Counted from the stretch's first letter, positions 8,565 through 17,582 are shown. The stretch is 49,917 nt of DNA from Acrocarpospora macrocephala (GCF_009687865.1 NZ_BLAE01000084.1:1-49917), one strand, 5' to 3'. Numbers and translations: made by a program. Notes: a model not told the origin generated them from the letters alone.

Positions 8565-9829
8565 TGGCCTTCGCGGGGCACCCCGAAGTGGTCGTAGTAG
8601 AAGGCGAAACGTTCGCGCAGGGCGGGGACGCTGAGGCCGAAGTCGGCGGCGTCGTAGGAGTGCACGCCGTGGCGGCCGCGCCTGTGGCGCGGGTACCAGA
8701 CGGTCATCAGGCGTTCGGTCTCCTCGGTGAGCTCGGTGCCGGTGGCGGCGTAGATCCGGCGGACCGTGGCCATGGGGTCGGCGTTGAGCTGGGCGAAGTG
8801 CACGTCGACGAAACGGCGGTCGGCGCGGGCCCGGTCCCGTACGGAGGCGCGGAGCAGGCGTTCGGTCAGGTCGGTGACGTGCCTGCCGATCAGGTGCGGG
8901 TCGGGGTGGTGGTAGTTCTGGCGGGAGGCGTACGACATCGTCGCCGACAGGGACAGAACGCTGCGGATGGGGTCGCGGTGGGTCTGCACGAACGTGCCGT
9001 CGGGGAAGGCCGCGGTGAGCGGGCCGAACTGTTCCAGGTGCTGGGGGGACTTGAGCAGCCAGCGTTCGCCCGCCGGGCGGATCCACTGCATCGCCTGCAG
9101 GGCGCGGCGGAGGTAGACGTATCCGGCGGTGTGGTCAGTCGTGACGTACCAGGGCAGGTAGCCGGGAAGGGGAGAGATCGTCTCGAAGAACATCGAGGAG
9201 AAACCCATCGCGAGGGGCATCACCTCCTCCTCGGGGGCTTCGTTCTGCCTGTCCTGCGCCTCGGGCGCATTCCAGCGGATGAACTTGAGCACCCGCGCGC
9301 CCGCTTTGATCCGCGGATCCGGAGCCTGGATCGGCTCCGCGAACGGCATCGGGTTCAGCGCCTCCCAGAACGGAATCGACCGTAGCCCCGGATCCCGCGC
9401 GAGCAGGCGGTGCAGGAAGGTCGTCCCGCTCCGCGGCAAGCCCGCGATCACGATCGGCCCGGTCACCGGCCGCTCGAATACCTGCGGCCGCCGCCGGGCC
9501 AGATCCTCCAGCCGCAGCCGGTTGCTCAACGCCACCAGCAGCGCGTAATGCGTGCTCAACCGGCCCAGCGCGTGCAGTTCGGCGTCCTCGTCGAGGGTCC
9601 GGCACAACAGCTCCAGCGGCACGTCCAGCGGCGCCAGCTCGCCGAAATCCGTCAGCCGGGTCCGCCGGCGCGCCTTCGCTTTCAGCGCGGACGCGTCCAG
9701 CGGCCACCACATCCGGGCGAACGGCAGCCGCGCCGCCACCCGCAACGGAATCGGCAGGCGTGGATTCTGAAATGCCAGCGCACGCTCGGTCAGGTCAGCG
9801 CGCCGGGGCCGAGGGATGCCCTTCAGCAT
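8561..9829 (-). CDS. Sulfotransferase family protein
   Basis: About 422 residues. The PAPS 5'-phosphosulfate loop is clear: VIAGLPRSGTTFLHRLL, about a third of the way in. A second phosphate-binding stretch lies at FVQTHRDPIRSVLS, matching the 3'-phosphate motif, and WLLKSPQHLEQF gives the conserved Lys-Ser segment. This is the bacterial Sulfotransfer_3 type, which sulfates a small-molecule, lipid or carbohydrate acceptor not predictable from sequence. I prefer ATG 9829 because GGAG lies 5 bases before it; an upstream GTG at 9898 would add 23 residues and has a weak ribosome site. It lies downstream of the multicopper oxidase on the same strand, possibly co-transcribed. Confidence 0.88.
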   Translation of the reverse strand: MLKGIPRPRRADLTERALAFQNPRLPIPLRVAARLPFARMWWPLDASALKAKARRRTRLTDFGELAPLDVPLELLCRTLDEDAELHALGRLSTHYALLVALSNRLRLEDLARRRPQVFERPVTGPIVIAGLPRSGTTFLHRLLARDPGLRSIPFWEALNPMPFAEPIQAPDPRIKAGARVLKFIRWNAPEAQDRQNEAPEEEVMPLAMGFSSMFFETISPLPGYLPWYVTTDHTAGYVYLRRALQAMQWIRPAGERWLLKSPQHLEQFGPLTAAFPDGTFVQTHRDPIRSVLSLSATMSYASRQNYHHPDPHLIGRHVTDLTERLLRASVRDRARADRRFVDVHFAQLNADPMATVRRIYAATGTELTEETERLMTVWYPRHRRGRHGVHSYDAADFGLSVPALRERFAFYYDHFGVPREGH

Positions 9830-9927
9830 GCGAACTCCGAATCCGGAAACCACCGCCCCCCGGGGTCTCCAGCGAACCTCGGGAACCGTGAATCTCACTC
9901 ATGCCGAGTGTCGCAGCGCCGGGCCTG

Positions 9928-11334
9928 CTACGGAACCACTTCGATGTTCGCCATCATGCCCTTGTCCTCGTGGCTGAGGATGTGGCAGTGGAACGGATAC
10001 TTCCCGAGGAAATCCCGGAACCGCATCCTGATGACCACTTCGCCGCGCACCGGCAGTTGCACGGTGTCCTGCCGGCTTCTCGCGTCGTACGGCGTGCCGT
10101 TGACGCTCATGACCTGGAAATCATTGACGTGGATGTGAAAGGTGTGCTCCTCGTCGGAGGTGTTGCGGACCGTCCACTCCTCGGTGGTGTTCAGCCGGGC
10201 GCGTACGTCGATCCGGTTGAGGTCGAACAGCTTGTTGTCGATGAAGAACTGGGTGGCGTTCTCGGAGAACGTGATGACACGACGCCGATCGACCCTGCGC
10301 TTACGCAGATCGTCGAACGGTGCGAATGTCGTGGGCAGCGTCGCCGGTTTCAGGGGTGAGCCCGCGGACACCAGGGTGGCCAGGGCCGCCTCCGGATAGG
10401 TGTCCCCCGCGGGTCCGGTGCTGTACGCCAAGGTCCGCAACACGCTCTGACCCGCCGGGGGCCCCTGCACCAGCACGTCGAAGCGGCTGCCCGGGGGCAG
10501 CACGAGCGTGTCGGCGCTCCACACCGCGCTGACGGGGTTGGCGTCCTGCGCGATGACGTGGAAGCGCGACCCCGGCAACTGGACCTTGTAGGCGATGTTG
10601 GCCCCGATGTTGGCTAGTCGCCAGTGCTGGGTCTCGCCGGGGCGGATGCCGATGATCGGGTCGACCAGCCCGTTGACGGTCCTCGTGGTCGGCGCGTTGC
10701 TGTCGATGCCGGCGGTGGGAATGGCGCCGTCGCGGATCTGGAAATCCTTCAACGCGATAAGGCGCCGGGTGATGTGCTTCAGGTTTTCCGGCAGGTATTT
10801 CTCCAGACCGTCGATCACGATGGCCCCCGACAGGCCGGCGAACACCTGCGGTTCGCTGAGCGGGTGCGCATGCGAGTGGTACCAGTACGTTCCCGGGGGC
10901 AGGTCTTTCGGCAACCGGTAGCTGTAGTGGAAGATCTCGCCCGGGTGAATGTGGACGTAGGCGTTGTCGGAATGCCCCTGCGGTGAGATATGCCAGCCGT
11001 GCGTGTGCAGGTTGGTGTGTTCCGGCAGCTTGTTCACCAGGGTCAGATCGAGGCGGTCGCCGGGGCGTAGCCGAATCGTCGGGGGCATGTACTCGCCGTT
11101 GTAGGTCAGCGCTCGCAGTCGCTGGCCCGCCAGATCGACGGTGCGTATCTCGGCAACCAGTCGTACTTTCAGGGTCTTGTTCCTGCTGACCAGCTCGTAT
11201 GGCTGGCGGAAAGCTTTCCGCGCCTTGCTTGCCGTCGGTTGCGGGTCTGATTGGACGGGGGGAACGGCGCCGCAACCGCTGATCACGACGATGCCGGCGA
11301 TCAAGCTGACCAGCGTGGCCCGGCTTGCGGACAT
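9928..11334 (-). CDS. Multicopper oxidase, lipoprotein type
   Basis: 468 residues. A signal with lipobox VISGC near residue 23 predicts a lipid-anchored extracytoplasmic enzyme. All copper motifs of a three-cupredoxin laccase/CueO-type oxidase are present: HTHGWH and WYHSHAHP in the first domain, HTFHIHVNDF and the C-terminal HCHILSHEDKGMM, with the type-1 ligands Cys450, His455 and Met460 and trinuclear-site His449 and His451. It should oxidise phenols or metals with reduction of O2 to water; the substrate is not known. GAGGGG precedes ATG 11334; a longer frame to 11406 lacks a signal peptide. There is no Met-rich CueO-like insert, so a copper-tolerance role is only one option. Confidence 0.93.
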   Translation of the reverse strand: MSASRATLVSLIAGIVVISGCGAVPPVQSDPQPTASKARKAFRQPYELVSRNKTLKVRLVAEIRTVDLAGQRLRALTYNGEYMPPTIRLRPGDRLDLTLVNKLPEHTNLHTHGWHISPQGHSDNAYVHIHPGEIFHYSYRLPKDLPPGTYWYHSHAHPLSEPQVFAGLSGAIVIDGLEKYLPENLKHITRRLIALKDFQIRDGAIPTAGIDSNAPTTRTVNGLVDPIIGIRPGETQHWRLANIGANIAYKVQLPGSRFHVIAQDANPVSAVWSADTLVLPPGSRFDVLVQGPPAGQSVLRTLAYSTGPAGDTYPEAALATLVSAGSPLKPATLPTTFAPFDDLRKRRVDRRRVITFSENATQFFIDNKLFDLNRIDVRARLNTTEEWTVRNTSDEEHTFHIHVNDFQVMSVNGTPYDARSRQDTVQLPVRGEVVIRMRFRDFLGKYPFHCHILSHEDKGMMANIEVVP

Positions 11335-11653
11335 GGAGCCCCTCACGTGCGACGAGTGGGGGCGAGGAAATCGTATGACCGATTGGCGGGAGCTCCGAGC
11401 CGACACTCAGCCCCGGCTCACCCGGGAATCCGGTGAATCGCTTCACCAGGAGCACGCAGAGAAACGTGTCTAGTAAAGCCTAAAACGCAACTTGACCGTA
11501 AATTGCAGATGTTCCCCGACAATTCCCAAGAGCTTAAGCCGGAAATCTTGCCTTTCTTGGCATGCTGTTCATCCAAAGCAGGCGACGTCATACCGCACGA
11601 TAAGGAAAGGGAGTTTTCTTGCTCCAGCGCAATCCCGCGTGAGGGGGAGAACG
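11335..11653. other. Divergent intergenic region
   Basis: 319 bases between the multicopper oxidase (leftward) and the 150-residue unknown (rightward). The middle part, about 11460-11600, is richer in A and T than its surroundings, as expected for two promoters, but I cannot pick a convincing -35/-10 pair. I see no coding frame with a credible start in it. Confidence 0.4.
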
Positions 11654-12106
11654 ATGTCTTGGCAGGATCGCGCGGCCCGCGCGCTACGGGTGCTCGACGG
11701 CGACCCCAGCGGCAACGGGGACCACAGCCGGCAGATCTTCAACCACGTCCTGAACGAGTCGAACCGCGACGACTACATCAGCCGCGACTTCTTCAACGTC
11801 CAGCAGACCGCGGGCGGCCTGCCCGAGGGTGTCTCCTTCGACCAGTTCGTCGGGCTCGTGGCCGGGCATGTGCGCAACGAGTTGGAGGGGAGCGGCTTCG
11901 GCGACGAGCTGAGCGACGACGACTTCCGCACGGCCGCGCTCAGCTTCGACGAAACCATCCGCCAGCACATCCGCTTCCTCAACGGCGTCGTGCACCAGGC
12001 GGCGCCCGGCGAGGTGCATCTCAACCTGTGGGACCTGATCCTGCGCTCCCGCGACGACAGCACGAGCATCTACTCCTGCTACCGGGACTTCCTCGTGAAT
12101 GCCTAG
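11654..12106 (+). CDS. Hypothetical protein, 150 aa
   Basis: A soluble, acidic, mostly helical protein beginning MSWQDRAARALRVLDGDPSG. I do not recognise a family. Conserved-looking features are an Asp/Asn-rich N-terminal third, a central DQFVGLVAGHVRNELEG helix, and a C-terminal LWDLILRSRDDSTSIYSCYRDF. There is no signal peptide or membrane helix. The start at ATG 11654 is fixed by GAGGGGGAGAAC directly ahead; the frame upstream of it reads through intergenic DNA. It is divergent from the multicopper oxidase and tail-to-tail with the SDR gene, so the neighbours give no clear hint of its function. Confidence 0.7.
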   Translation: MSWQDRAARALRVLDGDPSGNGDHSRQIFNHVLNESNRDDYISRDFFNVQQTAGGLPEGVSFDQFVGLVAGHVRNELEGSGFGDELSDDDFRTAALSFDETIRQHIRFLNGVVHQAAPGEVHLNLWDLILRSRDDSTSIYSCYRDFLVNA

Positions 12107-12199
12107 CCCGGAACCTTCCCGAAGGGACGCAAATCCTTGCGGGGGCGTGCAAGTCCTTACGAGGCGCCGCAAACCCGCGAGCCATCGCCTAGGACGCGG

Positions 12200-12991
12200 T
12201 CACAGACCGGTCACCTCGGCGCTGGCCGCCCACAGGGCCTCGGCTCGCGCCAGATCGCCCATGGTGGCGGGAACGTTCCGCGGCCGGTCCTTCTTGAAGT
12301 AGCGGCCGGAGTTCGTGACACCGTCCGCCGCGGTCGCCAGATGGACCAACCGGGCGGCCCCGGACTCGGGTGGCTCGGCGAGCCCGGGAAGGGTGAGCGC
12401 GCGCATGATGAAAGTTCCAGCGGCGAATCCCGTTCTGATCACGCCGGGATGAAAGCAGGTCGCCGCGGTCCCCCGCGCCGCGAGGGCGACCGTAAACAGA
12501 ACATTGGCCTGTTTGGAGTCCCCGTACTGCTGCCACCCATTCCACCGCCGCCCATTTCGGGACAAATCCGAAATATCGAGCTTTGCCCAATAGGCGGCGC
12601 GGGAGGTCGTCGTGACCACCCGCCCCACCCGGTCCAGGAGCAGGTTGGTCAGCAGGAACGGCGACAGGTGGTTGACCTGGATCATCAACTCGTGACCGTC
12701 TGAGGTGAGCTCCCTGCGCGGGGTCATCACTCCGGCGTTGTTGGCCAGAACGTCTACGCGCGCGCAGTGTTCCTTGATCTCGTCGGCTGCCTGCCGTACC
12801 GAATCGAAGGACGCGTAGTCGGCCACGACGATCTTCGGATCACTGTCCGAAACCGATCTCGCACGCTCGGCCACCGCCGTGAGGCGCGCCCGGCTGCGCC
12901 CGACGAGGACAAGTTGGTGCCCCTTTTTGGCGAGATCAAGGGCGGAAGCTGCGCCGATTCCCGCGCTCGCCCCCGTAATCACAGTAATCAT
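12200..12991 (-). CDS. Short-chain dehydrogenase/reductase
   Basis: 263 residues, a classical SDR. TGASAGIG (6-13) binds the cofactor phosphate; NNAGVM (84-89) stabilises the central sheet; Ser130 in VVTTTSRAA and Tyr156/Lys160 in YGDSK complete the catalytic set. Arg32 after the second strand (LVGRSR) favours NADP(H). The overall sequence resembles the retinol-dehydrogenase/WW-oxidoreductase-like branch that acts on bulky alcohols and ketones. The start is ATG 12991, which has GGAGGA ahead of it; a GTG 12 bases earlier lies inside that ribosome site. It is divergent from the second conservon, about 110 bases away. Confidence 0.9.
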   Translation of the reverse strand: MITVITGASAGIGAASALDLAKKGHQLVLVGRSRARLTAVAERARSVSDSDPKIVVADYASFDSVRQAADEIKEHCARVDVLANNAGVMTPRRELTSDGHELMIQVNHLSPFLLTNLLLDRVGRVVTTTSRAAYWAKLDISDLSRNGRRWNGWQQYGDSKQANVLFTVALAARGTAATCFHPGVIRTGFAAGTFIMRALTLPGLAEPPESGAARLVHLATAADGVTNSGRYFKKDRPRNVPATMGDLARAEALWAASAEVTGL

Positions 12992-13052
12992 CAGTTCCTC
13001 CACTGCGCACGAACTGTATCGGTGCTAGTCTCCTGTGCGATCTTCCGGAGGT

Positions 13053-13070
13053 GCATTTCCCCCCAAATGC
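13053..13070 (+). promoter_or_regulatory. Small stem-loop in the leader of the second conservon
   Basis: GCATTT (13053-13058) and AAATGC (13065-13070) form a perfect 6-bp stem around a C6 loop, 33 bases before the kinase ATG. A -10-like TAGTCT lies at 13027-13032, which would place the stem in the mRNA leader. Regulatory significance is uncertain. Confidence 0.3.
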
Positions 13071-13102
13071 GGCGCGAGCCTCCACGCACTGCAGGAGTGG
13101 CC

Positions 13103-15553
13103 ATGGGTTCAAGAAACCGGTCGATTCGGTTCAAGATCTTTCTCTTGCTGCTCTTACCTCTGCTGACCTTGAGTGCTTTGTGGGGATTCGTCCTCAATCT
13201 GACCGTCGGCGACGGCCTCGCGCTCCTGCGGGCCGCCACGCTGTACGAGACGATCGGAGTGACCTCCACCGACCTCGGCCTGCGGATCCAGGAAGAGCGA
13301 TCACTCTCCGCCGACGTGCTCAGCAGCGGCCAGACCAGCTCGGCCGAGCTCAGCACCATGCAGGCCAAGACGACCGCGGCCGTGGACGCGTTCACCAAGG
13401 CCGCCAAGGATCCAGAAGCGCGCGGCTCGATGAGCGAGGAGCTGCTCGCGCCGCTCGACAGCCTCATCGTCGGCCTCGGGAACCTGCCGCGAATCCGGGA
13501 CTCGGTCGCGCTGGGCAACGCCACCCGGCTGGAGGCGATCAAGTCCTATAACGCGATCATGGACGATCTGTTCCGGGTCTACGATCGGCTCGTCTCCGTG
13601 CCGGATCTGAGCATCTTCCAGCAGGCCAACGCCATGCAGGCGATGGGCAACGCGCACGAGATGATCGCCCGCGAGGACGCGCTCATCCGCGGCGCGCTGT
13701 CCAGGGGCAAGCTGACCGCCGAGGAGCACAACGCCTTCAGCGAGTGGGTGGCCACCCGCCAGTTCCTCTACGCGAAGAACCTCCCGGTGCTCGAAGGCGG
13801 CATGCGCACGCCGTACGAGACGGTGCTCAACTCGGATCTGTTCACCCAGTTCCAGCTGCTGGAGAACCAGATCGTCAACCAGGTGCGCTCCGGCGGGCCG
13901 CTGCCGGCCGAGGCCGGCAAGTGGAAGTCCACGGTGGACAGCCTGATCGTCCGGCTGGACGACGCCCGGATCCGCTCCTCGGACGCGCTCAACAGCAACG
14001 CCACCTCGGTGGCCACCGGGATCATGGCCAGGATCGCCATCGCCGGCGGCCTCGGCCTGGTGGCCGTGGTGGCCACGATCATCTTCTCGGTCCGCTTCGG
14101 CCGCCGCCTCGTCCGCGACCTCGCCGGGCTGCGCCTCGCCGCCATCGAGCTCGCGGACGTACGCCTCCCGCGGGTCGTCGAACGCCTCAAGAAGGGCGAG
14201 GAGATCGACGTCGAGACGGAGGCCCCGCCGATCGTCGCGGGCGGCTCCACCGAGGTCGAGGACGTGGCCCACGCGTTCAGCTCGGTCCAGCGCACCGCCG
14301 TCGAGGCCGCCGTCGGCCAGGCCAACCTGCGCCGCGGCGTCAACCACGTCTTCCTCAACCTGGCCCGCCGCAAGCAGAGCCTGCTGCACCGCCAGCTCAC
14401 CCTGCTCGACTCCATGCAGCGCCGGGCCAACGACCCGGAGACCCTGGAGGACCTGTTCCGGCTCGACCACCTCACCACCCGGATGCGCCGCCACGCCGAA
14501 GGCCTGATCATCCTGTCCGGCGCCACGCCCGGCCGGTCCTGGCGCAAGCCGGTCCCGATCATCGACGTGGTCCGCGCCGCCGTCGCCGAGGTGGAGGACT
14601 TCACCCGGGTGACCGTGCTGCCGATGCCGGAGTCCGCGGTGGCCGGCGCGTCGGTGGCCGACCTCATCCACCTGGTCGCCGAGCTGATCGAGAACGCCAC
14701 CGTCTTCTCCCCGCCGCAGACCAAGGTCCAGGTGCGCGCCGAGATGGTCGCCAACGGCCTGGTGCTGGAGGTGGAGGACCGCGGTCTCGGCCTCGCCCCC
14801 GAGGAGTACGAGGCGATCAACGCGAAGCTGGCGACGCCGCCCGAGTTCGACCTGGCCGACAGCGACCGCCTCGGCCTGTTCGTGGTCGGCCAGCTCGCCG
14901 CCCGGTACGGCATCGGCGTGGTGCTGCGCTCCTCCCCGTACGGCGGCACGACGGCCATCGTGCTCGTGCCCAGGGCCCTGGTGGCCGAGGAGGGATCACC
15001 CGCCTCCATCCCCCCCGCCAAGATCCAGGCGGAGGTCGTGCCCGCCCAGCCCGCGCTCACGGCCGCCGAGCCCCCGATCGACGTCGACGACCCCGAACGG
15101 GCCGGCCCGGAAACCTCGCCGTTCTTCACCCCCGCCGCGCTGCGGACCGAGCCCGTCCCGTCGGCGCCCCGCAACGACACCGGTCTCGCGGTGGTGCCCC
15201 AGGCCGCCCCGTCGAACGGCGGGCTGCCCGTGCTGCCGTCCCGGCGGCGGGCCGGCCGGACGGAGGAACCGGCTGCGCCGGTCTCGCCCCCGCCGCCGAA
15301 GCCCAGCTCCTCGGTGGCCAGCGGAACCCACGCGGGCCTGCCCCGCCGCGTTCGCCAGTCGCACATCGCCCCCCAGCTCAAGGAATCCGAGCCGGAGCGG
15401 GCACTGCCACTGTCCGCGCCCACGCCCACGCCCACCGAACGTACGCCTGAGGAGGCTCGGGCCATGTTCTCCGCCTTCCAGCAGGGGGCGCGGCGGGGCC
15501 GTGAGGATGCAGACTACGCAGATACCACTAACGGCGAGAAGGGTGAGGAATGA
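13103..15553 (+). CDS. Sensor-type histidine kinase with NIT-like domain (CvnA of complete conservon)
   Basis: 816 residues. Membrane helix about 13-36, extracellular NIT-like helical region (includes LSADVLSSGQ and RQFLYAKNLPVLEGG), second helix about 306-330, HAMP-like linker, candidate H-box RLDHLTTRMRRHAEG near 452, N-box AELIENATVFSPP near 522, G1 box DRGLGL near 558 and YGGTT near 613. After about residue 630 comes a tail of nearly 190 residues rich in Pro, Ala and charged residues, probably disordered and possibly the docking arm for the downstream partners. ATG 13103 follows AGGAG; the much longer frame upstream is the reverse shadow of the SDR gene. It is coupled to the roadblock gene by ATGA. 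Confidence 0.93.
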   Translation: MGSRNRSIRFKIFLLLLLPLLTLSALWGFVLNLTVGDGLALLRAATLYETIGVTSTDLGLRIQEERSLSADVLSSGQTSSAELSTMQAKTTAAVDAFTKAAKDPEARGSMSEELLAPLDSLIVGLGNLPRIRDSVALGNATRLEAIKSYNAIMDDLFRVYDRLVSVPDLSIFQQANAMQAMGNAHEMIAREDALIRGALSRGKLTAEEHNAFSEWVATRQFLYAKNLPVLEGGMRTPYETVLNSDLFTQFQLLENQIVNQVRSGGPLPAEAGKWKSTVDSLIVRLDDARIRSSDALNSNATSVATGIMARIAIAGGLGLVAVVATIIFSVRFGRRLVRDLAGLRLAAIELADVRLPRVVERLKKGEEIDVETEAPPIVAGGSTEVEDVAHAFSSVQRTAVEAAVGQANLRRGVNHVFLNLARRKQSLLHRQLTLLDSMQRRANDPETLEDLFRLDHLTTRMRRHAEGLIILSGATPGRSWRKPVPIIDVVRAAVAEVEDFTRVTVLPMPESAVAGASVADLIHLVAELIENATVFSPPQTKVQVRAEMVANGLVLEVEDRGLGLAPEEYEAINAKLATPPEFDLADSDRLGLFVVGQLAARYGIGVVLRSSPYGGTTAIVLVPRALVAEEGSPASIPPAKIQAEVVPAQPALTAAEPPIDVDDPERAGPETSPFFTPAALRTEPVPSAPRNDTGLAVVPQAAPSNGGLPVLPSRRRAGRTEEPAAPVSPPPPKPSSSVASGTHAGLPRRVRQSHIAPQLKESEPERALPLSAPTPTPTERTPEEARAMFSAFQQGARRGREDADYADTTNGEKGEE

Positions 15554-15957
15554 CCGGGAAAGTGACTGCGTCTGGCGAGCTGAACTGGTTGCTGGACGAC
15601 CTGATCAGCAGGGTCGGGGCCGTCCGCCAAGCGGTGATCCTGTCCACCGACGGCCTGGTCGTCGGGGCCTCCCAGGGACTCACCCGCGAGGACGCCGAGC
15701 ACCTGTCCGCCGTGGCCGCCGGATTCCAGAGCCTCGCCCGAGGCGCGGGACGACATTTCGCCGGCGGCGAGGTGCGCCAGACCATTGTGGAAATGGAAGC
15801 TGCGTTCCTATTTGTCACCGCCGCCGGGCAAGGCACCTGCCTGGCCGTCTTGGCCGCTTCTGACGCTGACGTGGGCCACATCGCGTACGAGATGGCGATG
15901 CTCGTCAAACGCGTCGGGCAGCACATATCCACCAATCCCCGGCGGAACTCCCCATGA
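15550..15957 (+). CDS. Roadblock/LC7 domain protein (CvnB-like)
   Basis: 135 residues, one roadblock/LC7 fold. Diagnostic parts are LNWLLDDLISRVGAVRQAVILSTDGLVVGAS at the N-terminus (seen as LLDDLISRV then AVILSTDGL), the GGEVRQTIVEM strand, and GTCLAVLAASDADVG before the last helix. In conservons this protein sits between the membrane kinase and the GTPase and is thought to regulate GTPase activity in a way similar to MglB. Start ATG 15550 overlaps the kinase stop and its stop overlaps the next start, so all four genes form one coupled unit. Confidence 0.95.
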   Translation: MTGKVTASGELNWLLDDLISRVGAVRQAVILSTDGLVVGASQGLTREDAEHLSAVAAGFQSLARGAGRHFAGGEVRQTIVEMEAAFLFVTAAGQGTCLAVLAASDADVGHIAYEMAMLVKRVGQHISTNPRRNSP

Positions 15958-16325
15958 CGCCGCCGCCGGAGTGGCTCGACGAGGAGGCGGGGCCGATCGT
16001 CCGGCCCTACGCCCTCACCCGTGGGCGCGCCCATTCCTCGGCCGACGACATGGACCTGATCGCCATGGTGACGGCCGTCGGAAAGATCCCGCGCGACCCC
16101 GCGGACATCGGTCCTGAACAATGGCGAATCCTGGACATCACCGCCAGAGCCACCTCCGTGGTAGACATTGCTTCCGAACTGGATCTCGCCCTCGGAGTCG
16201 TCCGCGTCCTCCTCGGAGATCTGCAGGACCAAGGTCTGATCCGGGTACGGCCACCGGCCCAGGTCGCGCCGCTCCCCAGCGAGCGCATTCTCAAGGAAGT
16301 GATCAATGGCCTTCGCGCCCTCTGA
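15954..16325 (+). CDS. DUF742 protein (CvnC-like)
   Basis: 123 residues, paralogous to the DUF742 protein at 8169: VRPYALTRGRAHSSADD near the start, ILDITARATSVVDIASEL in the middle, LGVVRVLLGDLQDQGLIRV, and ILKEVINGLRAL at the end. The function within the conservon is unresolved; a winged-helix-like core is suggested by the pattern. It overlaps CvnB by 4 bases and the GTPase gene by 20 bases, the latter being the long overlap usual in these operons. Confidence 0.95.
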   Translation: MTPPPEWLDEEAGPIVRPYALTRGRAHSSADDMDLIAMVTAVGKIPRDPADIGPEQWRILDITARATSVVDIASELDLALGVVRVLLGDLQDQGLIRVRPPAQVAPLPSERILKEVINGLRAL

Positions 16326-16881
16326 CGAGCCGGTCGCCCTCAAGATCCTCGTCGCCGGCGGCTTCGGCGTCGGCAAGACCACGCTGGTCGGAGCGATCAG
16401 TGAGATCCGCCCGCTGCGCACCGAAGAAGTCCTCTCCGACCGGGGAGTCGGCGTCGACGACGTCGGCGGCGTCGAAACCAAGACGACGACCACCGTCGCG
16501 ATGGACTTCGGCCGCATCACGATCCGCGAAGGCCTGGTCGTCTACCTGTTCGGCACCCCCGGACAGGAACGTTTCTGGTTCATGTGGGACGAACTCTCGT
16601 ACGGCGCCCTGGGCGCGGTCGTCATCGCCGACACCCGCCGACTAACCGACTGCTTCCCGTCGATCGACTACTTCGAACAGCGGGGCACCCCGTTCATCGT
16701 GGCCGTCAACTGCTTCGACGGCGCGGAACGCTACGAGCCAGACGACGTCCGCATAGCCCTGGACCTGGACCCCGAAGTCCCGGTCCTGCTCTGCGACGTC
16801 CGCCGCCGCGCCTCCGCGAAAGTCGTCCTGGTCACCCTGGTCGAACACGCCCTGAAAACCCTCACCGCCGCCCAGAGGTAA
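16306..16881 (+). CDS. Conservon small GTPase (CvnD-like)
   Basis: 191 residues. The P-loop GGFGVGKTT lies at about 19-27; the switch regions include the Thr-rich VETKTTTTVAMDFG (G2) and FGTPGQERF (G3, the Gln replacing the usual position of Ras Gln61 in DxPGQ-type bacterial GTPases). The specificity loop reads VNCFDG in place of NKxD, which is normal for this family. These GTPases resemble MglA and are membrane-associated through their partners. The start within the DUF742 3' end overlaps by 20 bases. It is the last gene of the unit and is followed at once by a strong hairpin. Confidence 0.95.
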   Translation: MAFAPSDEPVALKILVAGGFGVGKTTLVGAISEIRPLRTEEVLSDRGVGVDDVGGVETKTTTTVAMDFGRITIREGLVVYLFGTPGQERFWFMWDELSYGALGAVVIADTRRLTDCFPSIDYFEQRGTPFIVAVNCFDGAERYEPDDVRIALDLDPEVPVLLCDVRRRASAKVVLVTLVEHALKTLTAAQR

Positions 16882-16885
16882 GTGA

Positions 16886-16909
16886 CGACCGCGCTTCCCG
16901 GCGCGGTCG
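16886..16909. terminator. Hairpin terminator after the conservon
   Basis: CGACCGCGC (16886-16894) pairs perfectly with GCGCGGTCG (16901-16909) around a 6-base loop. It starts 5 bases after the GTPase stop and ends 9 bases before the convergent acetyltransferase stop, so it can serve both strands. Confidence 0.82.
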
Positions 16910-16918
16910 GATACCCGC

Positions 16919-17422
16919 TCAATCGGGCTGCTGGCGAGTCCTGGGATCGCAGATCATCCGGTTGCAATAGAGCTTCGGGTTGCTCTCCAGCACCTCCCGC
17001 TCACCATTGGCGCTGAATCCGATCCTTTCGAACAGGCGCCTGGCCGGCTCGTTGCCCTCGGTGACGAACAACCCGACAGTCGGACGGCCAAGCTCGCGAG
17101 CCCACCGGAGAACGTCGTCGACCAAGAGTTCGGCGATTCTGCGGCCTCGGGCCGACGGCATGACCCACATGCTGATCAGCTCGACCAGATCGGCATCGTC
17201 CTCGGGAAGGTAACCACCGACGATGCCGACCGGCTGATCATTGAACGCGACCACCTGTACGCCCTTGCCGGGCTGCATCCTGCTCCGCCAGGTCGCCTCG
17301 TCATAGCCTCGCTCAACGTCCAGGGACGCCCCAAACGAGTCAGGCGAATCCCCAAGCGCCACCAACCGCATATCCCGCCACAGCGCCCAATCCTCGGCCC
17401 CGATCCGCCGTATCTCCACCAT
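16919..17422 (-). CDS. GNAT family N-acetyltransferase
   Basis: 167 residues. The fold signature is clear: N-terminal VEIRRIGAEDWALWRDMR, the beta-4 acceptor strand ELISMWVMP, the acetyl-CoA pyrophosphate loop SARGRRIAELLVDDVLRWA, and the C-terminal NEPARRLFERIGF. It probably transfers acetyl from acetyl-CoA to an amine; the acceptor is unknown. I use ATG 17422, which has GGAGG 6 bases upstream; an earlier start at 17455 would add 11 residues without a ribosome site. It is a single gene, convergent with the conservon. Confidence 0.85.
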   Translation of the reverse strand: MVEIRRIGAEDWALWRDMRLVALGDSPDSFGASLDVERGYDEATWRSRMQPGKGVQVVAFNDQPVGIVGGYLPEDDADLVELISMWVMPSARGRRIAELLVDDVLRWARELGRPTVGLFVTEGNEPARRLFERIGFSANGEREVLESNPKLYCNRMICDPRTRQQPD

Positions 17423-17569
17423 CCGCGACCTCCGTCCCTCCGGCGATCGCGCCACTGTACGGACTCCGCTCTGGCGGCGGCCACCCGATTACGGCCGGGT
17501 CTGCGAGGGTGTCGTGGTGAGTTCGGCTGATGTTCGGGCGATGTTGGCCGGGGGCTAGAAAGGGCTCGT

Positions 17570-17575
17570 TACACT
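17570..17575 (+). promoter_or_regulatory. -10 element of a leaderless transcript
   Basis: TACACT lies 7 bases before GTG 17583, with no ribosome site between them, so transcription should begin at or next to the start codon. A -35 is not obvious. Confidence 0.5.
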
Positions 17576-17582
17576 CCGGCGC

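Noticed and set aside
12767-13102. A 112-residue N-terminal extension of the second kinase
   Set aside because: It is the reverse shadow of the SDR gene; AGGAG and the membrane helix fix the start at 13103.
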